Shown here: piece by piece, positions 42,201-51,677 of the stretch
How positions within the stretch are numbered: position 1 is the stretch's first letter
Layout: the number at the start of each line of letters is the position of its first letter
Assembly (NCBI GenBank): GCA_017893485.1
Contig: JACEHZ010000198.1
Location: forward strand, 930,001 to 994,000
DNA: 64,000 nt
Reading direction: 5' to 3'
From: Hemerocallis citrina
Taxonomy: Eukaryota; Streptophyta; Magnoliopsida; Asparagales; Asphodelaceae
Made by a program: the position numbers and the translations under genes
Notes under the pieces: generated by a model
Databases searched by the model: none
Told to the model about the DNA's origin: nothing
The model's input: only the letters and a program-made list of their open reading frames with translations

Positions 42201-43460
42201 TCGAGCGGACAAGAGCTTGTCTACTTCTGTTTTTACAATTAGTTGCCTCTCCGGGGCGACTTTGCGCCTCTTTTGGACGATCGGTTTAGAGTCAGGGAGG
42301 ACGCTCAGTCGGTGCATGATCAAGTCTTCAGAGATTCCGGGCATATCGGAGGGCTTCCAAGCGAAGAGATCAACGTTGCGGCGGACGCAAGCGATGATGC
42401 CCGCCTTCAGGTCCTCGGCGAGTGAGCGGCTCACCCGGAACCATTTTGACTCATCCTCAGTGTCGAATAGGACCTCCTCCAGCTCGTCCACGGGCTCGGG
42501 GGCGGGGCCGTCTTTCTCGGGTTCGAGTTCAACGGCGCTGAGGGGGAGTACGCCCGCGCTGAGGGGGGGTACACCCCCTCCCCCTTTAAGTTCCAGATGG
42601 TGGGCCGAAGGTATCGCCTGGAGGGAGTTTAGCCCGGGTCGGCCGAGGATGGCGTTGTAGGCCGCCTTGGCGTGGATGACCATGAAATCCAAGGACTCGG
42701 TCCTCTTGTCAGGATCCGGTCCAGCGGTGACGTTGAGGGTAATAATTCCCTTCACTACGATCGGGACGCCCGCAAGCTTGAGCAACGTGCATCCCGCTGG
42801 TTTGAGTTTCCCTCTGGGTAATCTGAGGCTTTCGAAGGTTCTGAGGAAGAGAATATTTACCGGGTTGCCGTTGTCAACAAGGATTCGGCGAACCTCACAA
42901 TTGGCCATGCGGAGGCTAACGACGAGGGCCTCGCAGTGGGGGAGGTGAACTCCTTCGGGGCCCTCTCCTGAGAAGGAGACTGGCCGCGGTTGTAGCTCAG
43001 GAGAGGGGCTGTACTGAATGGCGTTCGTCTCCTGGGTGAAGGTTCTTTGGGAAGTATCATTTTCTCCCCTCACCGGTCCCCCGTGGATGTAGTGTAGGGT
43101 GAATGGCGTATCCAGGGATACCTCGTATTCGGGATCCTGACCCTGGGTGCGGTTTGGGTTAGGCTTCGGGGTTGGTGATCCCCGGTTCCTATCACCTTGC
43201 CGATCCCGTGGGCCGTCATCCCTGTGGGTCCTCCTCGGATGGTTCGGGGCCGAGTTGGAAGCGGCCCTTCCCCAGTTGTGGGTAATCTTGCGGTTGAGGA
43301 TTACTCTTCGTAGGTCGGGCTGGGCTGTCCAGCCGACGCTCGTTTGGGACTCCCGAGGGGGAGCCTTGTGTTTCGACGTGCGGGGCCCGGCTTCATCAGA
43401 GGGTGGGGGCGGGTCCCGTTGGTTGACGGAGGGAGCAGCCCCCTTGCCTTTGGAGGTCAT
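39246..43460 (-). CDS. Pol polyprotein of Tat element B: protease, RT, RNase H, integrase (1404 aa)
   Basis: One open frame. The start is set at the ATG at 43460, 60-80 bases from the primer site; the frame upstream has no earlier ATG. Residues 1-190 are a Pro/Arg-rich remnant. The protease region ILVDNGNPVNILF (Asp near 196) has Asn-Pro where relatives have Ser-Ser after DNG. RT carries GWRICIDFTDLN, MDAFSGYNQI and YVDDMLV (546-552). RNase H follows, then a second, archaeal-type RNase H, FVDGSSCETGSGAGV (Asp near 829) with ASNNEAEYEA and SDSQLV. Integrase has the HHCC finger (GCHMGSRT...CGPCQRF), MDLVGPFP, VTDNGTQF (Asp near 1184) and PQSNGQAEN. The double RNase H is a Tat hallmark. No gag and no CCHC knuckle are fused or nearby. 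Confidence 0.95.
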   Translation of the reverse strand: MTSKGKGAAPSVNQRDPPPPSDEAGPRTSKHKAPPRESQTSVGWTAQPDLRRVILNRKITHNWGRAASNSAPNHPRRTHRDDGPRDRQGDRNRGSPTPKPNPNRTQGQDPEYEVSLDTPFTLHYIHGGPVRGENDTSQRTFTQETNAIQYSPSPELQPRPVSFSGEGPEGVHLPHCEALVVSLRMANCEVRRILVDNGNPVNILFLRTFESLRLPRGKLKPAGCTLLKLAGVPIVVKGIITLNVTAGPDPDKRTESLDFMVIHAKAAYNAILGRPGLNSLQAIPSAHHLELKGGGGVPPLSAGVLPLSAVELEPEKDGPAPEPVDELEEVLFDTEDESKWFRVSRSLAEDLKAGIIACVRRNVDLFAWKPSDMPGISEDLIMHRLSVLPDSKPIVQKRRKVAPERQLIVKTEVDKLLSARFIQEVTYPEWLANVVMVKKATGGWRICIDFTDLNKACPKDPFPLPRIDALIDATSGHELLSFMDAFSGYNQIRMFPPDISKTSFVTDQGLYCYRVMPFGLKNAGATYQRLVNRVFKNLIGRNVEVYVDDMLVKSRAGPDHVADLEEAFGVLRRHNMRFNPAKCAFGVSTGKFLGFIVSQRGIEANPEKIQAIINMSPPRNVKEVQKLTGRLAAIGRFLSKSGEKSLPFFKALRGKGGFEWGTPQQEAFEQLKRYLANPPLLSKPEPGEPLWLYLSASDHALSAVLVREEEGVQKPLYYVSKVLHPAETRYAKIEKVAYALVMAARKLRPYFQAHSVQVLTDQPLKTVLHKPENSGRLVKWSIELSQFDISYHPRAAIKGQALAEFITECTVSEQPDVEEPDPTWEVFVDGSSCETGSGAGVILRGPDQFLLQYSLRLNFPASNNEAEYEAMIAGLTLAHRAGAKRIRAFSDSQLVIHQINGEYEARDDRMMRYLAAVRRLLTLFDNTTVVRVPREQNAQADALSKLASSSFEGLDRTVLVEVLLEPSIISPEPEAMCVQEGTSPDDWTTPIRKFLNQAELPEDKAEARRIRIRAERFVIIDNILFKRSYTLADGKPYLRCLAKDEASYVLKDLHEGIGGCHMGSRTLARKALNQGYYWPTMLQDSQDLVKRCGPCQRFSPIKRLPQANLRSLASPTPFAMWGMDLVGPFPPAVGQKKFLIVAIDYFTKWIEAEPLSSITERQVQQFFWKNIICRFGIPRILVTDNGTQFQGQNFQSFCQDIGIQQRFSAICHPQSNGQAENANRQILDGLKKRLDNSPKGLWVEELPSVLWAHRTTQRIPTGETPFNLTYGTEAVIPVEVGLPSPRIIAFDEDDNASALRANLDFVAEVREKSAVRRSIYQQRIERFYNKKVRPTSIRAGDLVLRKLSVSDPTKKRKLAPNWEGPYRVVEAVRPGTYRLTDMNDRPISRPWNAEHLMKFRGEQA

Positions 43461-43520
43461 GAGGATTCGGCTGTCGATGGCCTTCGAGGGTCTGGGTCGG
43501 ATCGGCTTCTGGAGCAGCGT

Positions 43521-43538
43521 TTCCCACAAACGGCGCCA
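43521..43538 (-). promoter_or_regulatory. Primer-binding site of element B
   Basis: On the - strand TGGCGCCGTTTGTGGGAA follows the 5' LTR by three bases. TGGCGCC-type sites are used by Tat and Athila elements, usually assigned to tRNA-Asp; the tRNA here is inferred. Confidence 0.75.
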
Positions 43539-43541
43539 ACC

Positions 43542-44308
43542 TGATGCTGTTTATTTCTGAGACACGTGTGGAAGCACCAGGTGTGAGTTCGAACTCAATT
43601 TGTATTGAAGGAGATTGCCGCTCGTCTGCCGACCTTCGGTTGACCTTCTGGGGTCTACGACGAGCTCGGAAAGACGTTGAAGGTTGGGCTCGGATCGGAA
43701 GGGTCGGATCCGAGGTCTTGTGTACCTGCAGACGGTCCTGAAACACCGGGGTTTGTCCCGGTGGCAGACCCTCCGACGCTCTAGTCAGTCTCTGTGAGAG
43801 AGTAGCAATAACTAGGTATATTTAAGTGGCAAAAGATTGATTACCTCCAAAAGGTGGGTGAGGGTCTAGTATTTATAGAGAATCCCAACCGGGTTTGGTT
43901 CCGAAAGCCCATGGGCCTGACGTGGCAGAAGGCCCAGGGGGTTTAGGGCGGACGTGGCGATACCAGGAGTGGTATAGGGCTGACGTGGCGAGACCCTTGG
44001 TGGTATTTGGAGCTGACGTGGCCCATCGTGAGTCCTCTGTGCCTCTGGGGGAATCGGAGGGCCTAGGCTGTGCCAGGTCATCCTTCTGCCCCGCCAGAGA
44101 GGGGGGGGACGGCCTGAGGGACTGCTCCGGACCGGACTCCGGGGGGTACTGAGGCCCGTCAGTACGAGGAGGCAGGCATCGTGAGGGCAAACATGAGGTT
44201 CGGCGCCGACCCTGAAGTGGTCCGGAGCCGAACCAGGTTGTTATTTCTGGTTTTCTGAGTAGGAATTGTATTGGGCCCTGGTTGGGCCTCAGGCCATTTT
44301 TACACTGT

Positions 44309-44312
<4 letters not shown>
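43542..44312 (-). repeat. 5' LTR of element B (771 bp)
   Basis: Differs from the other LTR at only three positions seen by eye. The TATA box CTATAAATAC is on the - strand at 43869-43878. Promoter for the genomic RNA that carries pol. Confidence 0.96.

Positions 44313-44371
<59 letters not shown>
44313..44371. repeat. (AT)n in element A, right of the element B insertion
   Basis: About 59 bp of AT; its first five bases TATAT are the right target duplication of element B. Confidence 0.93.
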
Positions 44372-44373
<2 letters not shown>

Positions 44374-44564
44374 CCTAATCACGGACTGGCCACCGCTCTT
44401 TTGAATGAATAAACTTTTTAAAATTTGACTAAGTGTCCCTGTCGCTTTGCCTTGAAGTTTTGGCTATGTGTTCAAAAAATTTTGAAATTTGGCTAAGTGT
44501 TCATGTCGCCTTGCCTTGAAGTTTTGGATAAGTGTTCACCGCGGTTTCACTTTGAAATTTTCAG

Positions 44565-45140
44565 ATCTTCGAAGTGACGCAGCTCGCCGAAGTGCCTTAT
44601 GTAACCGAGGTGACTCGTCCCGAGGCTGGCCTAGGGGTGATGAAGTTGTGCCTCGCTAGGAGCCGAGAGTGGATTTATGAAGTCTAGTGGGGGCTTCGCA
44701 GAGCAGAACGTGAGCGGAATCATCTGCGACTAGTCTTAGGCCATCGAGACCTCGAGATCCGGTGGCTAAAAGAGAGGCTCAGGGAGACAACCCCCGAAGG
44801 TGATGATTATGGTTCGTCGACAGCCGTTAGCCTCGGCCTGAGGCTTAGGCGACTCCGTCATTCTCTGACTAAAATGACGGCAGAGAGAGATGAACTGGCA
44901 GCGGAGAGAGGCGAACTGACGGTAGCGAAGAACGAGCTTACGGCAGAGAGAGATGAGCTGACAGCAGCGATGGACAAGCTGACGGCAGAGAGAGACGAGC
45001 TAAAGAGGGTGACTGTTGACAAGAGCATTGAGGTTACTCATCTTCGTCGGATTATCGCCGACAACTCTAGTGGTGCGGGCTCGGTGCGACTGCCTCGCTT
45101 GAAGATAACTGTGAAGGACGACTCAATGAAGGAATGAATC
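44565..45140 (+). pseudogene. Antisense gene of element A, last exon (decayed)
   Basis: It follows an intron end TTTTCAG (44558-44564). The intron retains CGGACTGGCCACCGC (about 44381), also present in the last intron of the element B gene (38143), which ties this piece to the 31787-33895 exons. It has LAEVPYVTEVTRPEAG, a TAG near 44687, then a repeated helical stretch TAERDELAAERGELT (44874-45000) that predicts a coiled coil, and KSIEVTHLRRIIADNS, comparable to KEMEIHRYRTMLGVS of element B. A stop lies near 45137. Confidence 0.7.
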
Positions 45141-45629
45141 GTTGAACTTGAGGCGGAAGTCGCTCGTCTTAAGCCCCAACCTGAGCGGATCAACGTTAGA
45201 ACCACTTCGTGCATGCGGGAAGAGAACGATAAAGGGTTTTCTTTTTACGAGCTCGCGACTTGCTTGCCCGTTACCGGTCGGAGCTCGGGTGACGCACAAA
45301 GTGGGGTGGTTGCTTCGTCGAGCGGAGCGTCTGTTGGGGCTATCGTTAGAAGCAGTTCAGAAGTTGCGTCTCAGCTTGGCGGCCTAGAGAAGAGCACCGA
45401 GGTGAGACGTCGGCAGTACAGCATTCGTCGTCCCCAGGTGTCTCTAAACCGAAGTATCCCCGCCCCTAGGAGGCGTTGAAGTAGTTTTTTGTAGTCTTGT
45501 ACTTTTTATTCTTCAAGTTTTGTATCTCATCGTAAGGATGAGCAGTTGGTCTTGTAATTAGACTTGTTCCTCAAACTCCAATGTAATAATACTTGTTTTG
45601 TGAACTTGCGCATTTTGCTGGCATTTGTA
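45141..45629 (+). other. 3' flank of the antisense gene of element A
   Basis: No firm gene. A weak frame (45213-45479) continues with Ser/Arg-rich sequence and may be the former C-terminus after a frameshift. TTTTTTGTAGTC to TTTTTATTC near 45485 looks like a 3' UTR. Confidence 0.4.
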
Positions 45630-46195
45630 GTTGTCAACAGCTGTCGGAGCAATGGTGATTTGCTCTTTACTCGCTTTGGGTGCAAGTACTCGGAGCAGAG
45701 TCGAACCAAGTGTTGAACTCCAAGCTTGTCATATTAAGAGTGTCAACGGTTGTGGGAGCAATTCCGAATGGCTAACCACTTCTTACTTGCTTATAAGCGA
45801 GTAGCTGAAGTGGAATCGAGCCAAATGTTGGATTCCGAACTCGTCGTTTTAAGAGTGTCAACGGTTGTGGGAGCAATTCCGAATGGCGAACCACTTCTTA
45901 CTCGCTTACGAGCAAGTAATTAGAAGCGGAATCGGGCAAAGTGTTGGACTCCGAACTCGTCGTTTTAAGAGTGTTAACGGTTGTGGGAGCAATTCCGAAT
46001 GGCGAACCACTTCTTACTCGCTTATAAGCGAGTAGCTGAAGTGGAATCGAGCCAAGTGTTGAACTCCAAACTCTTCGTTTTAAGAGTGTCAACGGTTGTA
46101 GGAGCAATTCCGAATGGTGAACCACTTCTTACTCGCTTATAAGCGAGCAGCTGAAGTGGAATTGAGCCAAGTGTTGGACTCTGAACTCGTCGTTT
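45630..46195. repeat. Tandem array of about five 115-bp units (element A)
   Basis: AACGGTTGTGGGAGCAATTC starts near 45745, 45860, 45975 and 46091 (period about 115), with a more diverged unit near 45633. Most units contain ACTCGCTTATAAGCGAGT, an 18-bp perfect palindrome. The array lies between the convergent ends of the antisense gene and pol. Confidence 0.9.
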
Positions 46196-46417
46196 AAATT
46201 TTTTTTTTGCAAGTAGAGTTAGACAACCCCAAAAAGTAGAAAACTTGCTAGGTAGAGTTAGGTTATTCAAGAGATAGGGAAGCTGTGAGGAGAAATTTCT
46301 CTTTATTGAAAACAATCGGGCAGCTGCTTTTAAGTTGCAGACTGCCTTTACATTTTGATTAAAAAGAAGATACAAGTAAGGTTTTTGCAATCCCGGGAAA
46401 GTTGCTTAGAGCGGTGT

Positions 46418-49400
46418 TTAGACACCCTCTCGGTACTTCATCAGGTGCTCGGCGTTTCAAGTTCTTGGCATCTTCTCACCCCCAGGTCTTCGAGTTGATA
46501 CGCGCCCGGGCGTATAACTTTGGAGACCTTATATGGTCCATCCCAATTGGGTGCCAGCTTGCCTCTTTTGCTTGGATCGGAAATTGATAACTTTCTCAGC
46601 ACTAGGTCCCCTTCCTTTAGGTGGGTGGGTCATACCATCTTGTTGTAAGCTTGAGTGATCCTACGATGGTAGGTCTCCTAGCAGATTGTGGCTCTCTCGC
46701 AGATCTCGTCAATAAGGTCTAGGCAGTTGCGAAGCTAGTCTGCGTTCTGTGCCTCGTTGTAAGCTATGAGTCGAGGTGAAGGCAGACCCACCTCCAAAGG
46801 GATAAGAGCTTCCGATCCTATGTGAGGATGAAAGGGGATTCTCCCGATGGAGTTCTTTTGGTGGTGCAGTAGCTCCAAAGCACATTGGGGAGTTGTTCGA
46901 CCCATAGCCCTTTGATGGGCTTGTCGAGCCTCTTCTTCAAGCCTGAGAGGATTTTTCAGTTTGCATTCTCCGCTTGGCTGTTGGACTGAGGGTGTGCCAC
47001 TGAAGAGAACCGCTGTTGAATCCCGAGGTCGGTGAAGATGTCGTGGAAGGTAGCTCCCGTAAATTGGGTCTCGTTGTCGGTTACGAGAATGTGAGGTACC
47101 TCGAACCGACAGACAATTTTCTTCCAAAAGAACTTTTGCACCTTGTTCTCGGTGATCATTAAAACAGGTTCGGTCTCTATCCACTTGGAGAAGTAGTCTA
47201 TTGCTACCACCATGAACTTCAGCTGGCCTGGTGCCGGAGGGAAAGGTCCGAGCAAATCCATCCTCCATATTGTGAATGGGATTGGACTTGCCAAGGAGGC
47301 AAATTGTGCTTGGGGCAGGTGACGGATTGGGGCAAACTTCTGGCAGGAGTTGCACTGGCAGACGTACTCCTCGGAATCACTTAATAGTGTAGGCCAGAAG
47401 TACCCGTAGTTCAGAAGATTCCGGGCAAGGGATCTCGCTCCTAAGTGCGCACCACATAGACCATCATGGGCTTCCCTTAGGGCGTAGAGCGCCTCTTCTG
47501 GGAAGAGGCATCTCAGATAGGGCCGACCATCGGCCTGGGTGTAGGAGCGTTTGTACATGACCCCGTCCAGGAGTGTGTACTGCTCTGCTCATGTCCTGAT
47601 CCTCCTAGCTTCTTTCGGATCTTCGAGGAGGACTCCGTCTCGGAGATACTCGAGGAGGGGCTTCATCTAGTTTTCCCCAAGTGTTAGGGGTAGGCTTCCA
47701 TTGGCTCCAAGCCATCTTCGTCAATGCTAGGTTTGAGAAGGACTTCTATTAGGACGGTCCGTTTTAGACCTTGGAGAGATGAAGAGGCGAGCTTAGAAGG
47801 GCATCCGCTTGCGCATTTTCCTCTCGGGGAACCCGCTGGAGTTGAACATCTCTGAATAAAGCTAGATGCTCCCTCACCTTTGCCAAGTACCTTGCCATTC
47901 GTCGTCTCTCGCCTTGTACTCCCCAGACACCTGATTGACCACCAACTGGGAGTCGTTGAAGACCCTTACGTGCTCGGCTCCCGCCTTGCGAGCCAAGCAG
48001 AGCCCCGCTATGAGGGCTTCATATTCTACCTCATTGTTTGACACTGGGAAGTTAAGGCGGAGGGAGTACTGGAGGACGAAGGCGTCAGGGCCAGTTCGGA
48101 TGACGTCGGCCCCGCTTCCATCGGCGCAGGAGGACCCGTCCACATAGACGGTCCAGACAAAGAGGTCGGTAGGTGACTCACATGAGTCGAGGATGGTGTT
48201 CTCCATGATGAAATCGGCCAGAGCTTGGGCTTTTATCGCCGTCCTGGGCTAGTAGCTGATGTCGTGCTGACTCAGCTCGATGGACCAATTCATGAGCCGC
48301 CCGGAAGTCTCAGTCTTATAGAGAACTTGTTTCAGCAGTTGGTCGGTAAGGACAACCACCGAATGGGATTGAAATTAGGGGTGGAGCTTTCGGGCCGCCA
48401 TGACCAGGGTGAGAGCCGTCTTCTCCAGCTTCGGATAACGGAGTTCGGCATCGTGGAGCATCTTACTCACATAATAGATGGGCTTCTGTGTCTTCTCCTC
48501 CTCCCTTACGAGGACCGCGCTGAGCGTCTGCTCCGAAGCTGCGAGATAGAAGTAGAGGACCTCCCCAGGTGCTGGCTTGCTCAGGAGCAGGGGGTTGGCC
48601 AAATACTCTTTGAGCTTGTCAAAGGACTCCTGTTGTTGTTGTCCCCACTCGAAGCCTTTAGCCCCCCTGAGGGCTTTGAAGAAGGGGAGGCACTTTTCCC
48701 CGGACTTGGAGAGGAATCGCCCGATTGCGGCGAGGTGCCTCGTGAGCCTCTGCACGTCTTTGACATTGGAGGGGGGAGCCATTTTGAGAATGGCTTGGAT
48801 CTTCTCGGGGTTGGCCTCTATGCCCCTCTGGCTGACCATAAACCCTAGAAATTTGCCCGATGAGACACCGAATGCACACTTGTTCGGGTTTAGTCTCATA
48901 TTGTGCCTCCTGAGCACCTCGAAGACTTCTTAAAGGTCGAGGGTGTGCTCCTGCCCTTGAGTACTCTTGACCAACATGTCGTCGACGTAGACCTCCATGT
49001 TTCGGCCAATCTGGTCTCGGAAGACCTTATTCACCAGGCGCTGATAGGTAGCTCCCACGTTTTTCAAGCCGAAGGACATAACATGGTAGCAGTAGAGGCC
49101 TTGGTCCATCACGATCGAGGTCTTCGGGATGTCCGGAGGGAACATCCTGATTTGGTTGTATCCTGAGAAGGCATCCATAAAACTGAGGAGCTCGTGCCCA
49201 GAAGTCGCATCGATCAGGGCATCGATACTGGTAAGAGAAAAGGGGTCCTTTGGGCACGCCTTGTTGAGATCAGTGAAGTCAATGCATATTCTCCAACTCC
49301 CAATGGCCTTCTTGACCATTACCACGTTGGAGAGCCACTCAGGGTAGTTCACCTTCTGAATAAAGCGGGCATTGAGGAGTTTCTCAACCTCCTCCTTGAT

Positions 49401-49835
49401 CGCCTATTGCCTCTCGGGGGCAAACTTTTGCCTCTTCTGCTGGACAGGCTTGACCCCAGGGGTGACGCTCAGATGGTGCATTGAGAGCTCCTCCGAGATC
49501 CCTGGCATGTCTGCTATAATCCATGCGAAGAGATCGCGATTCTTCCGTATGAACCAGGAGATATCTTGCTTTATGGAGGGAGAGAGAGCTTTGCTGATGC
49601 GGAACGTCTTAGTGGTGTCTTCTTCGGAGAATGCCACTTCCTCCAATTCATCCACGGGCTCGGAGATAGTTTGGCCGCCTTCCTAAGGAAGTTCGAGTGC
49701 TTCCAAAAAGAGAACCGGACCCCCCCCCCCCATCGAGGCCATATAGTACTTCCGAGCCACTTCTTGGCTTCCCCTCACTTCTCCCACTCCTGAGGGGGTA
49801 TGGAACTTCATTTCCATGTGGTCCATTTGCTGAAA
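46418..49835 (-). pseudogene. Pol of Tat element A, partial and broken
   Basis: On the - strand it ends with AEHLMKYREG and TAA at 46418-46420. Integrase (47558-46735) has the HHCC finger, MDLLGPFPPAPG, VTDNETQFTG (Gly of DNG replaced by Glu) and a frameshift near 46960. Archaeal-type RNase H is at 48206-47874 (YVDGSSCADGSGA). RT is at 49352-48375 (WRICIDFTDLNKA, YVDDMLVKS). The protease-RT spacer (49655-49404, and KFHTPSGVGEVRG read near 49800) is the last recognisable part. Protease core and gag are missing at the 49835 junction. Confidence 0.9.
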
Positions 49836-49837
49836 GC

Positions 49838-51165
49838 ATTGCTTGCGCTCAAGAAGTTATCTTAGACAGCGTTGCTTGTGCTTAAGAAGTTATTTTTGGT
49901 TGTCACTCTACTAAGTCTGAAGGAATTCTCCTTAAATTAGATTTTGAGCAAGCTAACGACAAAGTCAATTGGGAATTCCTTTTTGAGATTCTTTTGCACC
50001 GCGGGTTCGGTCCGAGGTGGATTTCTTGGATTAAGTCCAGTCTTTTCGCTGGGACCTCATCCATTATTATCAATGGTATTGAAGGTCATAAACTTAATGT
50101 AAGAGGGGTCTTCGCCAAGGTGATCCTATCTCCTCTCTTCTCTTCTCTCTGGTGGTAGATGTTTTCAGCAGAATGCTCCTTAAAGCGTGGTAGGGCAACA
50201 TTGTTGAGGGTTTAGGTGGATTCCCAAGGTTTCGAGGGGTTTTCAATCTGCAATATGCAAATGACACTATCCTCTTTGCCAAAATTGTGAAAGTCCCTGC
50301 TACTAAGCTAAAACTTCGAAGTTGTAGAAGGATGAGAAAAATTGCACTTGTATTTTAACACGCCCTCTCAGGTCGAGAGCCCATTTTTTTATGGGCCAAA
50401 AAAACGAGATAAATATCCAACAAATTGTGGGCCAAAACCTAGATAATAAGCAGCGGTATTTTTTTTTTAATTCCGCATTTAAATTGCATAACCAGTGGGA
50501 TTCGAACCTAGTTTGCTCTGATACCATGTGAAAATCTCACCACTAAGCTAAAACTTCGAAGTTCTAGAAGGGTTGAGGGAAATTGCACTTGTATTTTAAC
50601 AAAACCCTATGGTATCACCCTGAGTAACCTTAAGCTTCTTCTTTACATCTTCGAACAGGCCTCCGGTTTAACTATCAATTTCAGCAAAACATCAGTTCTT
50701 TGGATTGGTGGGTCCACCGATCATCAGGCAGAGATTTCACTTTTTTTTAATTGTTCTTCCACTTCTTTCCCTATTTCTTATCTTGGTATACCTCTGAGAT
50801 GGGGGAAACTTCACAAAGACGACTGGATTCTTATGATAAATAAGATCGAATCTAGACTTAATGTCTGGTCCGGTCGTCATCTTTTGAGAGGAGGTAGACT
50901 GGTGCTAGTGAATTCAGTACTATCCTCTGTTCTTTTGTTTATGATATCCTTTTACTACGTGTCATCCTGGGTTATCCAGCCGATTGAAAAGATTAGAAGA
51001 AACTTTTTCTGGTCTGGGTCTTCCACTTATAAAGCAGGCAAGCATCTTTGCAAATGGGAATTGATTTGCAAATCCAAACTGGAAGCAAGGCTGGGCATTC
51101 TCAGTCTTAGGAATCAAAACTTAGCCCTTCTCGGTAAGTGGCTTTGGAAATCCTTCCAATCTTAG
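49838..51165 (+). pseudogene. LINE reverse transcriptase, partial
   Basis: It starts with VACAQEVI..., then GILLKLDFEQANDKVNW and HRGFGPRW. A stop-rich part leads to FNLQYANDTILFA (YADD changed to YAND), where the TRIM is inserted. It resumes with ASGLTINFSKTSVLW, LGIPLRWGKLHKDDW and MINKIESRLNVWSGRHLLRGGR up to 51165. Asn in the catalytic motif and many stops show decay. Confidence 0.87.
50286..50601 (-). mobile_element. TRIM retrotransposon (316 bp, LTRs of 75 bp)
   Basis: Direct repeats of 75 bp at 50286-50360 and 50527-50601 start TGTTAAAATACAAGTGCAAT and end CACA on the - strand. Next to the right copy, on the - strand, is TGGTATCAGAGC (50515-50526), the tRNA-iMet primer site; next to the left copy is a GAGAGGGCG purine stretch. 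No coding sequence. The LINE reading continues on both sides (FAK / TLWYHPE), so the element is an insertion. Target repeats look like AAAAY but are ambiguous. Confidence 0.85.
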
Positions 51166-51218
51166 GATTGCTGTTGGTGTAAGTTAGTGATCCGTAAATA
51201 CCATCGCTATCATCCAAT

Positions 51219-51677
51219 TTGGGATTACACCGGGTGATCTCCTCCACCGCTTTCCCTTTTTGGAAAGGGGTGTGGAAGGTGGTGGAACCGTTTAATTGCG
51301 GAATGCAGAAACATTGTGGGTTGGGAAATTCGGTTAAATTTTGGACGGATCTTTGGCTAAGTGGCAACAAAATTGCCTTTGAGTTCCCCCCATTTATTTT
51401 CAATCACTTCCAACCCCATTCTACTGTTAATGATTATTTTGTCTTCTCTAATAACCGTAGGGTGTGTCATATCCCTTTTAAGCAAGCTCTCCCGTTTACT
51501 CTTTTCCCACGGTATCACAGACTGCGTGCACTTTTACGTGCTTACAATTAGCAACCTCACGATTGTATAACCTGGCGGCGGAGCATTTCGAGCTCTTATA
51601 CAGTCAAGTCTTGCTATAATTTCCTCAATTTTGGGGGAGTTACTTCTCCTTTCTCCAAGGTTATTTGGAGATGCATT
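51219..51677 (+). pseudogene. LINE C-terminal region, first part
   Basis: FPFWKGVWKVVEPFNCGMQ and SVKFWTDLWLSGN match the LINE at 9102-8611. The reading runs up to WRCI at 51677, where the solo LTR starts, and resumes at 54621 with APFIVQILTW. Confidence 0.82.

Larger units (their letters stand above)
33968..44312 (-). mobile_element. Tat-lineage Ty3/gypsy element B, young, gag-less (10.3 kb)
   Basis: Two LTRs of exactly 771 bp (33968-34738 and 43542-44312) differ at three positions that I could find (near 34190, 34550 and 34677), about 0.4%. They start TG, end CA and are flanked by TATAT (33963-33967, 44313-44317). On the - strand come primer site (43521-43538), an uninterrupted pol frame (43460-39246) and a G-rich purine tract (34739-34756). 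On the + strand a four-exon gene lies at 35986-38819, behind an 88-bp repeat array. The RNase H domain of archaeal type (FVDGSSCETGSGAG) and the antisense gene place it in the Tat group. No gag core or zinc knuckle is present. Confidence 0.93.
29221..49835 (-). mobile_element. Tat-lineage Ty3/gypsy element A, old, interrupted and 5'-truncated
   Basis: The pieces 29221-33967 and 44318-49835 form one element once element B is removed. In + strand order: 3' LTR (29221-29803), 65-bp repeat array, antisense gene (+ strand), 115-bp repeats, then pol on the - strand (ends 46418). The antisense gene spans element B: its last intron holds the (AT)n into which B inserted. The polymerase is broken by many stops. 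Gag, primer site and 5' LTR are missing; the element stops at 49835 against LINE sequence. Confidence 0.82.

Noticed and set aside
39246..43460. Possible endogenous pararetrovirus (RT plus RNase H plus protease)
   Set aside because: Integrase, a second RNase H, LTRs and target duplications show a Ty3/gypsy Tat element; no movement or coat protein is present.
50480..50530. tRNA-like segment with a B-box-like GGTTCGAATCCC on the - strand
   Set aside because: There is no cloverleaf; it is the primer-binding region of the TRIM next to its LTR.
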